Position numbers and translations under genes: made by a program. This document shows, in pieces, positions 1 to 12,250 of a DNA stretch of 64,000 nt (its first letter is position 1; each line of letters opens with the position of its first letter). Source of the DNA: Gordionus sp. m RMFG-2023. Lineage: Eukaryota > Nematomorpha > Gordioida > Chordodea > Parachordodidae. The stretch spans positions 78,469,561-78,533,560 of the forward strand of contig NC_088775.1 in assembly GCF_954871325.1 (NCBI RefSeq), read 5' to 3'. A model generated the notes under the pieces. That model saw nothing but the letters and a program-made list of their open reading frames with translations. It was not told where the DNA came from and did not search any database.

Positions 1-139
1 TAAAATAGTTTTCTTAATCTTAGCTACCCATCATGTGTTTCCAACTAGTACATACATCTATATATATATAACTAAATTTAATAAAAATAATTAAATTAGT
101 TAATAACAAAGGTGAGACCTGTTTACTAGTATTGCTATA

Positions 140-880
140 TGGGACCATGAATAGCAATGCAATTTCTTTGATAAATAGCCTTCGTGATGACTTGTTTGAA
201 ATAGAAGGCTTCATTACGATAGCAACTTATTTGGCTTTAAATTAAGGAATACATCCCCAAAAGCCCAAGACTATTGGTGACAAGCGAGATAAAAATTATG
301 TTAGCAATGTCTGAATATTTATTTATTTTCAATATTTTTGCCCAACATTGCTGAGGATTTCTGTTTGATCGCTGAAAAATCGATGCATGTGTAAGCCCAA
401 GCAACTGAAAGACTAAGGTATTAAGTTGATACCATTGGCTCTTCTGCTGTTACTTGAGCATAAATAATTGGGCTCTAGAGTTTTTGGCATTTTGGCCCTT
501 TTAAGAGAGTAGAGATAAAGATATTTATGTTGGGATGCCGCGTAAGAAACAGCCTTTAAAATATCTGCAATGCAAAGTACGATGTCCTTTGGAATCAGAT
601 GGTAAATAACAATTAATACATTTGGAAGAAAGTGATATATCGTACCAGACGAAGCGAAATAGCCATACAAAGTTTCCCATTAGTGAGGAAAGCTGAGATT
701 TTTGCTTGAAATAGCCGACAGCCATTTGTAGCCCAAATTAGAATGCAGAATACGGCTCAGACATTATTAGAAAGAATTACTCGATAAAAGATAATCAATC
801 ATAAGGGGAATATCCCAAGTTTTCTGAAGGCTGGATATAGGTGTGCTAATGCCAGGTGGACAATGACGAATAGCATTTTA
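140..880 (-). mobile_element. Reverse-transcriptase (LINE-like) element, 3' fragment
   Basis: Decayed C-terminal part of a reverse-transcriptase element, read on the minus strand. Successive frames give DSKGHRTLHCRYFKGC (about 570-640), then AKMPKTLEP and RRANGINLIP (about 413-490), then IFISLVTNSLGLLGM (about 250-300). These follow the order of a conserved segment found after the polymerase in many animal retroelements: a Cys/His patch 'GxHGLSC', then 'LEPxGLxRxDGKRPDGxxLIPW', then 'VETLGxWG'. The frame changes several times, so it is dead. Only the 3' part is present, as expected for 5'-truncated LINE insertions. The segment 240-400 is also similar in nucleotides to 12000-12180. Confidence 0.6.
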
Positions 881-1029
881 TTGGTCAAAAAATATTATAT
901 AGCAAAAGACCTAAACATAAAAACCTCAAAATTTATTTCAAAGTGATTTCCCCCTTCACCAAATGGAATCCCTTAATAGGCCTATGGTGCAAGTTAAGTC
1001 TATATGAACAAAATCAATATAACAAAAAT

Positions 1030-4000
1030 CTAATAATTAAAATAATAAAATATGTTTATCATATTTATTGGCAAAATATTAGAATGTTCAAACCTGTAAT
1101 GGAAATAGAAACTTGAAATTAATTTAAATAAAAGAGGTAAAAATTAATATTTGGACGAAATAGGAAGTTGGTTCTCCTAAAATTACATTAAGATGCAATT
1201 TTTTGAACTGAATATAATCGACAAAAATAAAATGGGACTTGAAACATTTCCTTTTCTTAATTAAGTTTAGATTTCATTGAATTTTGTCTCAGATCGTCAT
1301 AATATTTCACTTTCCGATAGATGAGGATTTTTTAAATAATTAATATTTATATGTATATGTCTGATTTTTAAAATTTAAAACGTAGAATTTTATCGAAAAA
1401 CTAATTAAATTCTACTCTCTAAATTTCAGAAAATTTTCCCCTAACTTCCGAACTAATCTTAATTTTTAATAATTTTAGTATTTTTCGATTTTTTTCATAA
1501 AAAAATTAAAAATTTAGAAAATATATATGGTAAAATATATGTAAAATTGTCTGAAATTAATAGGGTAGCAAATTTAATAGCTATCAGTAAATAGGTGTAA
1601 TCTTAAAATGAACAAAATTTAAAAAATATATATTCCATTATTATATAAACTATAAAAAGAAAAATTATACCATGGTGCTCCAAAAAAAAGAACCATTAAT
1701 ATTAAATTTCCTATTTGAATTTTAATACAAAAAGAGTAAAGTATTTAATTCTGTGGCCTAACGAGTTTTTAAATTTAAAGTAATTGGCGAAAAATGGTCA
1801 TTATTGATGTTACAATTGAAAGATTGCAAATCCCTTCAAAACTCACAACATATCTAAACAATGTGCCACCCCCCCCCCTTCCTCGTATAAAATTTTTATT
1901 GGGAGAACATAGATTTTTTAAACATTTTCGTTCTAAAATTTAAATCGGTTTATTTTCTTAATTTATTGTTCATCTTATTAACTTGGTTATAAAAAAATAC
2001 TCCAATTTATTTATTATTTATAATATTTCAATTTATTCTTATCTACATTTTTATAGCCATGTTTTTGGCGGTGGTTTAAAAAATTACAAATGACTTCAAT
2101 TTTTTCTTAAAGCTTTGATTGGTTTGACTATTTCGAAATTTTGAAGGTTCAACAATAAATAAATAATTGACAATAAACACATTTTATCTTCTATTACTCT
2201 ATCATCAAAATGTATTGATAAGAATCATTGTAATTTCTAAAGTGTAGATATCTAGATATATCTTAAAAGTATCGTTTAATAATTTTAATTCTTATTCTAA
2301 GATACTGGAATTATTATCGTATTATAATAAGAAGTAAAACGGTGTTTCAAATTACTTGTATAATTGACCATAAAAACTAAAGGAAAAATATAAAAAATAT
2401 AGATGTTTTTGGAATCATACATTTTGGCTGATAATTAGAGCCCTGTAAATTAATTTAGTCTCAGCCCAAACCCGACTCTAGTCAGACTTTTAAAATTTTG
2501 CTGACCAAGACCGACCTAGAGTTTAAATATTATAGTATCTAAGGAAAAATTAAAAATCATATTCCCACCTTAAATAATAGTAGATTTAATCCTCATGAAT
2601 AGGCTATATTATTAATTTGGTAAATGGAATTACTTAGATGAATGAATGTTAAGTGTAAGATTAAAAATAACATGTGATTTTAATTGAAATTTTGATGAAA
2701 CAAAATGATTATTGAGCATATTTCTCATATTTAATCTTCGGGTCGGTCGGTCCGAGAGATCAAATCCAACTCGAGTCCGAGTCTTGGGTCTTTGCGGGTC
2801 TATTCAGGAGCTCAGGGATGTTTAAAAAAATTAGCTAAATGGTGTTTCAACAAAAGTCCAAATCTGTCTGCCATCTATGAGACATATCTCCAAGCATACA
2901 ATTATATTATTTCAACTCTAATCTTAATCGGGCCGTTTCTAAAAATCGGGCCATTTAGCTAAACACATAAAGAAAATGAATTTGCAAACTTTTAAAATAT
3001 TTTTTGAATGGGAAAATGAAAAAATATTACAAAGCTTTAAATTTAGAATTTTTTTTTATCTTTAAACGTAAGTCTTCTTTAAAATTTAAAAAGTTTTGAA
3101 ACAAGTTTTATTATTAATAATAATTGTTTTTTTTCAATAATTACGGAAAGATTAAGAATGTAGTTGAAAATGTTTCACAACCAGACTCAGGGTTGCTGAT
3201 TGGCTAGTGAACTAACAATTTTTTTTAAGAAAAATCTATCACACTCAACTCAACTACCACTATTCTACCACATTTTTTAAATTTCCGAAATACACCACTA
3301 AGATTCCCACAAAATCTTCCACACTCTCTTTCTTCAAAAATCTTGTTTTCGATCGGGTTCAATTGTGGCAAATATAGTGGTAGAAATCTAATGTTTCGAA
3401 AGTTTTTGCTAAAATTGATTGTATGGATAATTCATCGAGTTAGGTTTTGAATTTTATGGCCGTGAAAGCCACATTAAAAATTGCATATTTTTTAGCCTAC
3501 CTATTAGGCCCCGTCTCATTTAGATATTTCAAACTAAAATTTTTTCATTTTTTTTCATAATACAACCTAACAACAGGAGAGCTTCTTCTGTCGGGTTCTT
3601 TTCCAACCTTTTAATTTTACAAACTCGATTAGATCTTAAATCTAGCATCCCTCTTCCACCTGCCTCAAACTAAGCGTAATTAACCTGACTTTGCTTATCA
3701 ACACCGTAAAACATATGTTAAACCTATAAATTTACATATCCAGCTATTGCAAGATATCCTTTTACAAAATAGTGACACTTTCACTTTTTGAGTCAAGCTT
3801 TATTATAATTTTAGTCAGTGCTGAAAGGTTTTAAAGTTATTTCGTTTAAAAGTATATATTTACTTAATTTTTCAAGGCCATTAGTTTGGGTTAAAAAATA
3901 ATAATAATTTACAAGTGTTAATATGTAACAAAAAGGTGAATACACTGCAAAAATATTATATCTAAATATTTATTTACTAATATAAACATCACATGACGAT

Positions 4001-4454
4001 TATTATATTTATAAAAATATATTACACTATTTTAATATTAATTTTACAGTTAATCTATTATACTTCCACTCATGATATGTTCACCTAAATATAAAGAGAT
4101 ACAAAAAAGATTAAAATAAGCCATTGCCTTATGTAATCATAAATATAATACAATAATAATTACTTATTTTTTGAGCTATATGCGCTAAAACAAACAATTA
4201 AAGATTTATATAGGTAGTTTAAAAATAATGAATGACGTGTAAACATATAATTTTTAAATCACCAAGGGTTCCAATATAATTTAATATTGAAAACATTTGG
4301 AACACTTTAAAATGTGAGGCTAATGTGCAATTAATTTGATAAAATTATTTCATTTATAATTTTAATCTTTGGCCTTCTGTCTTACTTCTATAATATTATT
4401 TATATATCATATCACGTCATTTAACCCTTTAAAACTGTATTTCATTTAACTTAT
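1030..4454 (+). repeat. Tandem array unit 1 (about 3.4 kb)
   Basis: AT-rich non-coding DNA that aligns, block after block and in the same order, with 4455-7300, 10660-13620 and 13625-14860. Landmarks shared by the units include 'gaggtaaaaattaatatttgg' type sequence (1134, 4885, 11047, 14240), 'cacttttcactttccgatag' (1304, 14366), 'cttgtataattgaccataa' (2355, 5880, 12775) and 'aacctgactttgcttatcaa' (3682, 6707). I see no coding sequence. A run of ten C lies near 1868. Confidence 0.55.
2436..2816. mobile_element. GC-patched hAT-like non-autonomous element (probable)
   Basis: A stretch with two islands of short GC-rich words ('cagcccaaacccgactctag' near 2462 and 'gggtcggtcggtccgagag' near 2740) at its ends and AT-rich DNA between. 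It interrupts array unit 1 relative to unit 2. The same style of ends (repeated cggg/ggcc words separated by A/T runs) occurs in the clearer hAT-like copies at 27.5 and 29.2 kb. Exact ends and target duplication could not be fixed. Confidence 0.3.
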
Positions 4455-7301
4455 ATATATAGTGTTTCCAATTTCCATATTAAAAATAACGTTTATGTAT
4501 TCAAAACCATAATTTTAAAGCAAAAAAAATTTATAAGAAAAATGGTTGACTCCCCAACTGACCAAATGAAGAATTTTTTAATTACGAATGGTTCTAATAT
4601 TTCCTAAAATATAAAAATAAAATTAGTTAAAAAATTTATAAAGATTTCTTATAAACTTTAATAAAATCTGAAAATGATCACAATTTATTAGAAGATAATG
4701 ATAATTATGAGTAATATTATGATTACGAATAAAATAAAACAATATGATTATATATTAATGTTCTAGCAAGCAAAAATCCAATGAATTATGATGATAAAAT
4801 ATGCTTGATTTCATGCAGTCGCAAAATTTTAAAATATTTAAACTTGTCAAGGAAAGCGGAACTTTAATTTATTTTAATAAAATAGGTAAAAATTATTATT
4901 TGGTAAAAACGGTTGTTATTATTAAAAACAAAACGGAGATTAAACATGGCCTTTTTTTTATTCGGTCCCGGGGCATTTATAATTAAAAATGTTTTGTTTC
5001 CGGTGGCACAACTTTTCACTTTCCAATATAAGAAACAGGAATGATTTTTTTGAAAACTTATAATTATCTTTAAATGTGGTAAGTTATTTATTGAGAGCAA
5101 TTTTTTATATTTGAAAAATCTGATTTTACCGAAAATGAATTTCAGCGTGTATTTATCCAGCCAGAAATTTCTGTCACAAACCTCTTAATTCAATCTAAAT
5201 TACATTGATTTTAATTACAATTTTTTTTCAAATAAATTAAAAACAAAGATATATAAGAACATTGACTTAAATTAATATGGTAGGAATCCATTTCCAATAA
5301 AATAAAATCTTTTAAATATATTACTAACAGTAAATAGTTGTAATCTCAATAACAAAAAATAAAAATAAATATATTATTAAAAAGAAACAATTTTAATTAT
5401 TTTTAAAGTTTTTTTTTGTGGCTGAGGGTTTTCAAAATTAAATTTAATTGGAATAAATAGTAGTTTGTTGATGTTACAATTGAGGTAATCACCTCAATAG
5501 AATTTCGGGTTGGTCCTTATTCCAGATAAACTTACCAAATATTCCCCGCTCCAAAAATTATATTGGGTGAATCTTAAATTTTTTAAATCTGTTGATTCTA
5601 AAACTTGAATTTCTCAATTTTATTTTTTTATTAACCTGATTCCAAAGTTTTATTTTAATTTAGTTTTCAGCAATTCAAGCACAAATTTTTTAAATAAAAC
5701 TCGTTCCTCAAACTATATGGACAAAAATCTTATGGTTTTCTAAATCAATTAACATATAGTTTTTAAATCGATATCTAATTTTAAAAATATCCTATAATTT
5801 CTGTTCCTTAATCTAAAAAAATTATATAATGGAATTTTTAATAGCATTATAGTAAGAATAGGAACTGTTTGTTTAAATTACTTGTATAATTGACCATAAC
5901 AACTAAAGAAAAGTTATAAAAATATATAATTCTTATGTTTAAATAATTTAGGCCGATGATTGATGTTATCAATTAGGTAAAAAATTTTACAACATTATTA
6001 GCTCAAATAAATAAACTAATCTATATATAAGATCTTAATTAAATATTTTTTATTAAATTTATTTCTTCAGTATTTTAAATTTTGATATCTTATAATATTA
6101 ATTTTTTATAATATTTCACAAAATATTCTTAAACTGAACTTTTAAAAATTTCCAATAATTCAAAGACCTAATAAATGGTATATTATATATTTTTTTAATC
6201 GGCTATATTGAATTTTGTTTAAAAAAAAATAATAATATATACTAATAACAATTTAATAGTTCTGCATAATCTGGCCCTTGGAAAGAAATATTTTCGATTT
6301 ATAACACTTTCCTTTCTAGAATAACTATAGGATAATTTGAAATTTATAATAAGTGGATTAAAAGTTTTTAGGTATAAATTAAATCATACTAGTGTAGTAG
6401 TAGATATTTTAAAAACCAATTTTAATAAAATGCGCTGCGCGGAGATATTATTATAATATACTGGCATGTAACATATAATGACAGTTTAACAATCCGTTAT
6501 GACATGTTTATTAGCTGATCAAGTTTGTTAATTCAAAAATACCAATGTTTTATATAAATATAAAAATTTTTAAATTTTATAATCTATAAAAATATAGATA
6601 AAATTCATATTTTTAAGGAAAAATTGATCTTATTAATAGATTTTATAAACTTGATTAGCAAATTGTTTCCCATCGCATCGCTCTTAACATAAAATTAAGC
6701 AATATTAACCTGACTTCACTTATCAACACAAATAAAAATATGGCGAGCCTAAAAATTATATTATAAACATTTCGCTAAGTGATAATCATTCCGATTAGTT
6801 TTAGATAATCCTTATTATAAATTCAAACTCTACCTAAATTACAAATATAACTTTATAAAATTACTATTTTCTAAAGCATATAATTACTTAATTTTTTAAG
6901 GCCATTTACTTAATTTACAAAGAAAAATAAATTTAAAATAAAAAATGGTAGATCTAATAATGGTGACTAAAACTCTAGAAATATATATATAAACCTTAAA
7001 ACCTTGATACTATTATTCTACCTTAAATTTCTCATTAAAGAGATTCAATAAACGACTAAAATCGATTATACGACATTTTTTCAAATTCATAATAGAAATT
7101 TCACTTAAAAGAATATTAAATTTACATATTTAGTTTCCTAATACAACATAAACTTCACTATGATAAAACATTTTATTTATAAAAATTTATGTAAACTATT
7201 TAAAGTATTAGATCTACAAACATTTAAGTTCAAGAGTCCCAAACGAATAAAAATTATTGTATTTTTATATTGAAAACATTAAGAATTGAACTATAAATTT
7301 T
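4455..7301 (+). repeat. Tandem array unit 2
   Basis: Second copy of the old tandem unit. It begins with 'agtgtttccaatttccatat' (compare 13628) and runs through 'ccaactgaccaaat' (4553; compare 10697), the 'gattttaccgaaaatgaatt' block (5122) and the 'attaacctgacttcacttat' block (6704). It is interrupted at 7302 by the non-autonomous MULE and appears to resume after 9537. The short open frames at 4801-5100 lie on opposite strands of this repeat and have no family resemblance; I do not treat them as genes. Confidence 0.55.
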
Positions 7302-7547
7302 GGTATCACGTCAATTCAGCGCGGAAAATTCGGCGCAGAAAACTCGGCGCGGCGTCAATTCGGCGCATCGTCAATTCAGCGCAGCGACAACTCGGCGCAA
7401 CGTCAATTCAGCGCGGCGACAACTCGGCGCGGCGCCAATTCGGCGCATCGTCAATTCAGCGCGGCGACAATTCGGCGCAACGTCAATTCGGCGCGGCGAC
7501 AATTTGACGCAACGTCAATTCGGCGCGGCGTCAATTCGGCGCATATC
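7302..7547 (+). repeat. GC-rich 16-bp minisatellite, left TIR
   Basis: About fifteen units, most 16 bp of the form GGCGTCAATTCGGCGC or AACGACAACTCGGCGC; two near the tip are 14 bp. Two-base starts (gg, aa, at, ag) alternate between units. It is strikingly GC- and CpG-rich in AT-rich surroundings. Open frames across it encode Arg/Ala/Gln-rich repeats and are artefacts of the tandem repeat. Confidence 0.9.
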
Positions 7548-9295
7548 TAATACAGTTGCAATTTATTATAAATTTATTAGTATAAAAAAAAGGATGAATA
7601 AATAGAAATGATTTTGAATGTTAGTCATATTAATTATTTCTTCGTATTTTTTTTTACAAAAATCTCAATTTTATTTACTAAATGTGTAATATCAATAAAA
7701 AAAATTAACAACCAATATTTATACCGATTTCCTTGCTGGACCAATTTACCACATTATAAGGTAGGGGAGACTGGGGTTAGTCGGACCGATTTTTACACAA
7801 TTTAGCTCCTGATTTTTTTAGATAATATAAAAAATAATGTATGATTAGATACCTCCTAAAACTATACTCTATAAAGGTACCTTATAAAAATTTTAAGGAT
7901 ATAATCATTTTTTTTTAATTTTACTTTTTGAAAAAGTGAAAATAATATCCAAAAAGCCCCAATAGCGGGGTGAGGCAAATTCAAGGGGCTTCCTAATCAT
8001 TGGTTTTTTTAGCCATAATAAATTGAAATGCATTTTTATTTATTAATAATGATACGTATAGAATAATTTTATTGTTTTATTGTTAAAAATATCATAATAC
8101 TTATAAATTGAATTATATATAAAAATTGAAACTTAATTTAGGTTAATTTAATAAACATGGACATAAAGGAGATATTATGATTTCTTAGCATAAATCCTAA
8201 ATACCAATCATAAACAGCCATGAAATTGCCTTTGTGCGTTAATTCGTTTTTGATTATTTTATAATAGAAAAAATTAGTTAAACATAATATATATTTAAAA
8301 TGATTAATAGAATTATTTTAAGGATTTTTAATAAATCTAAAAAATGAATCAGTCTTAATTTGAATTTTATTGGATCAACATTAGTGTTGTTAAACGTCCG
8401 ATTTGGGTCGATTAAGATTTTAGCCATAATAACATGTAAGATTAGAGATAGAAGTCCAAACTTTTCTTACATTTAGCGCAAAATCTCGCTTACATAATAT
8501 TGGCTACTAATCAAAAAAGGGAGACTGAGGTTAGATACCGGGGCTTGGCAAACCACTTAATCTCATCTTAAAATTAAATACACCAGAAGGTTAAAGTTTT
8601 ATCATAATATAGTTTTTATTAGTTTACGTCTATAGACAAAAAATCTTTTGAAATAATTATTAAAAATTTTATTTAAGAAATAAAATATTTATGAAGTTTT
8701 TATAATTTGGAAAAGTTATATGAGTATTTATTATATCCAGAAATTTAGAGTTAGCAGGGCTTGCTAAACCATACAAGTCTATTATGGCAGTTAATAATGA
8801 AAAAAATACAAAATGTTTATTAAATTAACCAAAATTAAGTTTAAATTTTTATATATAACTTGCCTTAATTTACCCGCTATTGGGGCTTGTTGGACAAAAT
8901 TGTTCTTTTACAAAAAGTAAAATTCAAAAAAATGATTATATTCTTAAATTTTTTTATAAGGAACCTTTATAGAGTATAGTTTTAGGTATCTAATCATATA
9001 TTTTTTTTATATTATCTAAAAACCAGGAGCTATAGCCAATTTTATAAAAATCGGTCCGACTAAACCCAGTCTCCCCTACCTTATAATGTGGTAAATTGGT
9101 CCAGCAAGGAAATCGATATAAATATTAGTTGTTAATTTTTTTTATTGATATTACACATGTAGTAAATAAAATTGAGATTTTTGTAAAAAAAAATACGAAG
9201 AAATAATTAATATGACCAACATTCAAAATCATTTCTATTTAATCATCCTTTTTTTTATACTAATAAATTTATAATAAATTGCAACTGTATTAGAT

Positions 9296-9537
9296 ACGCG
9301 CCGAATTGACGTTGCGCTGAATTGACGTTGCGCCGAGTTGTCGCCGCGCTGAATTGTCGCCGCGCTGAATTGTCGCCGCGCCGAATTGACGTTGCGCCGA
9401 GTGGTCGCCGCGCCGAATTGACGTTGCGCCGAGTTGTCGCCGCGCTGAATTGACGATGCGCCGAATTGACGCCGCGCCGAAGTTTCTGCGCCGAATTGTC
9501 GTGCGCCGAATTTTCCGCGCCGAATTGACGTGGAACC
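9296..9537 (-). repeat. GC-rich 16-bp minisatellite, right TIR
   Basis: Inverted counterpart of the array at 7302-7547, with units such as GCGCCGAATTGACGTT and GCGCCGAGTTGTCGCC. The order of variant units is not identical to the left arm, so the two arrays have changed independently. Confidence 0.9.
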
Positions 9538-9697
9538 CTAAATTTTAAGGTTTATATGAAATTTAAAAATAAGGTTCATTTATTCAAAACTATATCAAAT
9601 ATAAATCAAACTATTATTTTGCATATATATATTTTTTTTGTTTTGAAGACTTCATTTAGTTATGAAAAAATGAATGAAAACCTCATTTTATTGCAAA

Positions 9698-10655
9698 TAG
9701 GGGAGACTGGGATTAGGTAAACCCCGGGGCTTGGTAAACCATTTAATCTAATTTTAAAATTAAATAGACTAGAAGGTTTAAATTTTATCCTAATATAGCT
9801 TCTATTAGTAAGCATCTATTGGCAAAAAATCTTTTGAAATAATTAATTATTAAAAATTTTATTTAAGAAATAAAATTTGAGATAAAATTCTAAAGATTTT
9901 TATATGACAGAGATTTAATTTTTATTTAGTTATATTATCATTTAGATGTAAATTAAATATATAGCAAAGTTTTATCACTCTCTTTTATAATTTGAGAAAA
10001 TTTTAAGAGTATTTATTTTGTCTAGATATTATAACAATTGAGAAATCAATTTAGAACTAGAGGGTCATGCTGAACCATACACGTCAATTATAGCAGTTAA
10101 TAATGAAAAAAAACTTCAAAATCTTGGAAAGACAATTTCATGGCTTTTATATAGGATTTATGCTAAGAAATCATAATCTATCATAAAGATTCTTATTTTT
10201 ATATGTCCAAAATAAATACTAAAACATTTCAATATTTATATTTATATATAATTCGCTATTTAAAAATGTTATTATATTTTGAACAATAAAATAATAAAAT
10301 TGTTCTTAAAATAAAGTGTTTTTTCAATTCGTTATAGCTAAAAAAAACTAATGGTTAAGGAATCCCCTTGCAATGGTTTGTCTAACCCCGCTATTGGAGC
10401 TGTCAGTCAAAATTTTAACTTTTGCAAAAAAATAAAATTTAAAAAATATGATTATAATTATATAAATTTAAAAAATATGATTATAATTATATAAATTTAA
10501 AAAATATGATTATAATTTTATAAATATTTATAATACACCTTTATAGAATATTATTATAGCTATCAATTCATATATTGTTCTTTATAATATATAAAAAACA
10601 CAGGAGTTATAACCGAATTTACAAATATCGGTTCTACTAGTCCCAGCCTCCCCTA
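9698..10655. mobile_element. TIR MITE, 'TAGGGGAGACTGGG' family
   Basis: A free-standing 958-bp element with imperfect inverted ends: TAGGGGAGACTGGGATTAG at the left, and CTAGTCCCAGCCTCCCCTA at the right. Its interior contains 'ccccgctattggagct' (10387) and 'ggatttatgctaagaaatca' (10157). Both occur in the arms of the two MULEs, where truncated copies of this element sit in opposite orientations. No coding sequence is seen. A TA target duplication is possible because the ends read TA...TA. Family uncertain. Confidence 0.65.
10441..10527 (+). repeat. 29-bp tandem repeat, three copies
   Basis: The word 'aaaaaatatgattataatta' recurs at 10441, 10470 and 10499, giving an exact 29-bp period inside the MITE at 9698-10655. 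Confidence 0.85.
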
Positions 10656-11712
10656 CTATTTTTAAGTGGAAAAATTTGCTCAAATTAATTTTTTCTTAAC
10701 CCAAACTGACCAAATAAAATATAACAATTACTCATGAAGTAAATATTTTCTAAAATTAAAAAATAAAATAGTTCAAAAATTTGTAGAAGAATTGTTATCT
10801 TTTGAGCAATAAATGGAAACGTTATTCAAACTTTAAAAAATTTAAAGTCTAAAAATAATCACATTTACTAGGAAAATCGTGATTATTTTATTACTGATAT
10901 AACGATTACTAGTAAGCTAAAACTATATGAAAAAAATTAATATTTCTAGAAAAATCAAATTATAAAAATATGTAAATATTATATGAATTTAAAAAAATAT
11001 TCGAAAATTTAAACTTCTAATAGGAAGAGAATCTTTAATATTTTAGCAAAAAAAATGTAATAATTAATATTTGGGCAAAATAAGAGAATTATTTAAAATT
11101 AACTAAGATATAATTCATTTTTTTAAACAGAATATAATTGTTAAAAATAAAACCTGGACTTGAGATATCTCTTATAATTCCTATATCTTTTAAAATTAAA
11201 AATATTTTAGTTTCAGGTGGTTAATATATATACTACTTGATAGAATAGGAATTTTAAAAAAAAAATTAAATTAATCTTACATGTTATATAAATGTGGTAG
11301 TAAGTTTATAAAGTCCCATCCCCCAATAATGTGATTCAAAATTTTCTTATTTTAATCCATTCAGTGAATGGCAAACTTTTAAATAAGTTTTAATTTATCG
11401 GAAATTAATTTCAGAATAAATTTTTGCCCAAACTACCGACCTAATCATAATTTATATTAATATTACTGATTATTTTTCATATATATATATTAAAAATAAA
11501 AAAATATATAATGTGAAAATTGTTTGGAATTTAAAAGCTGATATAAATTTATTTCCTGTAAAATCAAATCTTTCAAATTTATCGTTATCAGCAAATAGTC
11601 ATAATCTTAAAAGAACAAAACTTTAAAAAAATTAATATATATATAGTATATATATATTAATTTAAAAACTAACAACTCAATAAAAATTTAATTATAAAAA
11701 TTTATTAAGAAA

Positions 11713-12250
11713 TGATGATGAATAGCAATGCAATTTTCATGAAGAGCCATCATAATGACTTAGAAATAGACGCCTCCATTACGATTGTCACTTATTTAGC
11801 TTAATTTCCTCCCTAATATAATGTGATAAATTTAAGGAATTCCTCATCAATCGTGTTTGTTAAACAGCTAGATTTTTTAAAAAGGCCTAATCCTATATTT
11901 AAGCCAAATTACGATAGCCGAGATTTAGTTAATAGATATCCAAACCTTTCTGCCATATGAGAAAAATCTCCAAGCTTGTATAATATTTTTGACTAAAATA
12001 TCGGGTTAGCCGTTTAACAACACCAAGAGTATTGGTGACAAATGAGATAAAAATTACTTTAACACTCTCTTAATATTTGTTTATTTTCAAAATTTCTGCC
12101 GAATTAATTGCTGAGGCACTTCTGTTTGATCTCGCTGAAAAATCGATGCATGTGTAATTCCAAGCTACTTGAAGACTAAGGTACAAGGCTGATACCATCA
12201 GGTCTTCTGTTGTCACTTGAGAGGAAATTATTAGACGGGAAAAAGGCCTG
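11713..12250 (-). mobile_element. Reverse-transcriptase (LINE-like) element, 3' fragment
   Basis: Minus-strand remnant of the same family as 140-880. SSDNRRPDGISLVP is read at about 12176-12220. In a neighbouring frame CIDFSARSNRSASAINSAEI (about 12090-12150) is followed by VIFISFVTNTLG (about 12015-12060), matching the 'TCVDTLAPS...AGAAAxxAE...KY...VETLG' part of the conserved C-terminal segment. It sits inside array unit 3, which continues on both sides. The copy is strongly 5'-truncated and carries stops and frame changes. Confidence 0.6.
11849..12024. mobile_element. Short hAT MITE nested in the retroelement copy
   Basis: A 176-bp stretch with inverted ends 'gtgtttgttaaacagc' / 'gccgtttaacaacacc'. 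It is absent from the equivalent place in the retroelement copy at 240-300, where the flanks are joined almost directly. Its interior ('tccaaacctttctgccatat') matches 2857 and, less well, 8450 and 18580. The ends match the better-defined MITE at 39236-39409. Confidence 0.6.

Larger units (their letters stand above)
7302..9537. mobile_element. Non-autonomous MULE with minisatellite TIRs
   Basis: A 2236-bp element with terminal inverted repeats of roughly 670 bp. It starts GGTATCACGTCAATTC and ends in the inverted equivalent GAATTGACGTGGAACC. It is flanked by near-identical 9-mers (ATAAATTTT at 7293-7301, CTAAATTTT at 9538-9546), the target-duplication length expected of Mutator-like elements. 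The outer 245 bp of each arm is a GC-rich 16-bp minisatellite. The inner arms carry 'GGGGAGACTGGG' segments in opposite orientation. There is no transposase. Its left part matches 15209-15960 and its right part 18440-19569, so it is an internal-deletion derivative of the coding element downstream. Confidence 0.85.

Noticed and set aside
4801-5100. Overlapping open frames on both strands
   Set aside because: They lie in the tandem array unit; the equivalent regions of other units are not open, so coding is unlikely.
7286-7605. Open frames with Arg/Ala/Gln repeats
   Set aside because: They arise from the 16-bp GC-rich minisatellite of the MULE tip and change frame with unit number; no homology.
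7302-9537. CRISPR-like or satellite array interpretation of the GGCGC repeats
   Set aside because: The units are direct 16-bp repeats without unique spacers, the context is eukaryotic, and the target duplication identifies a transposon.
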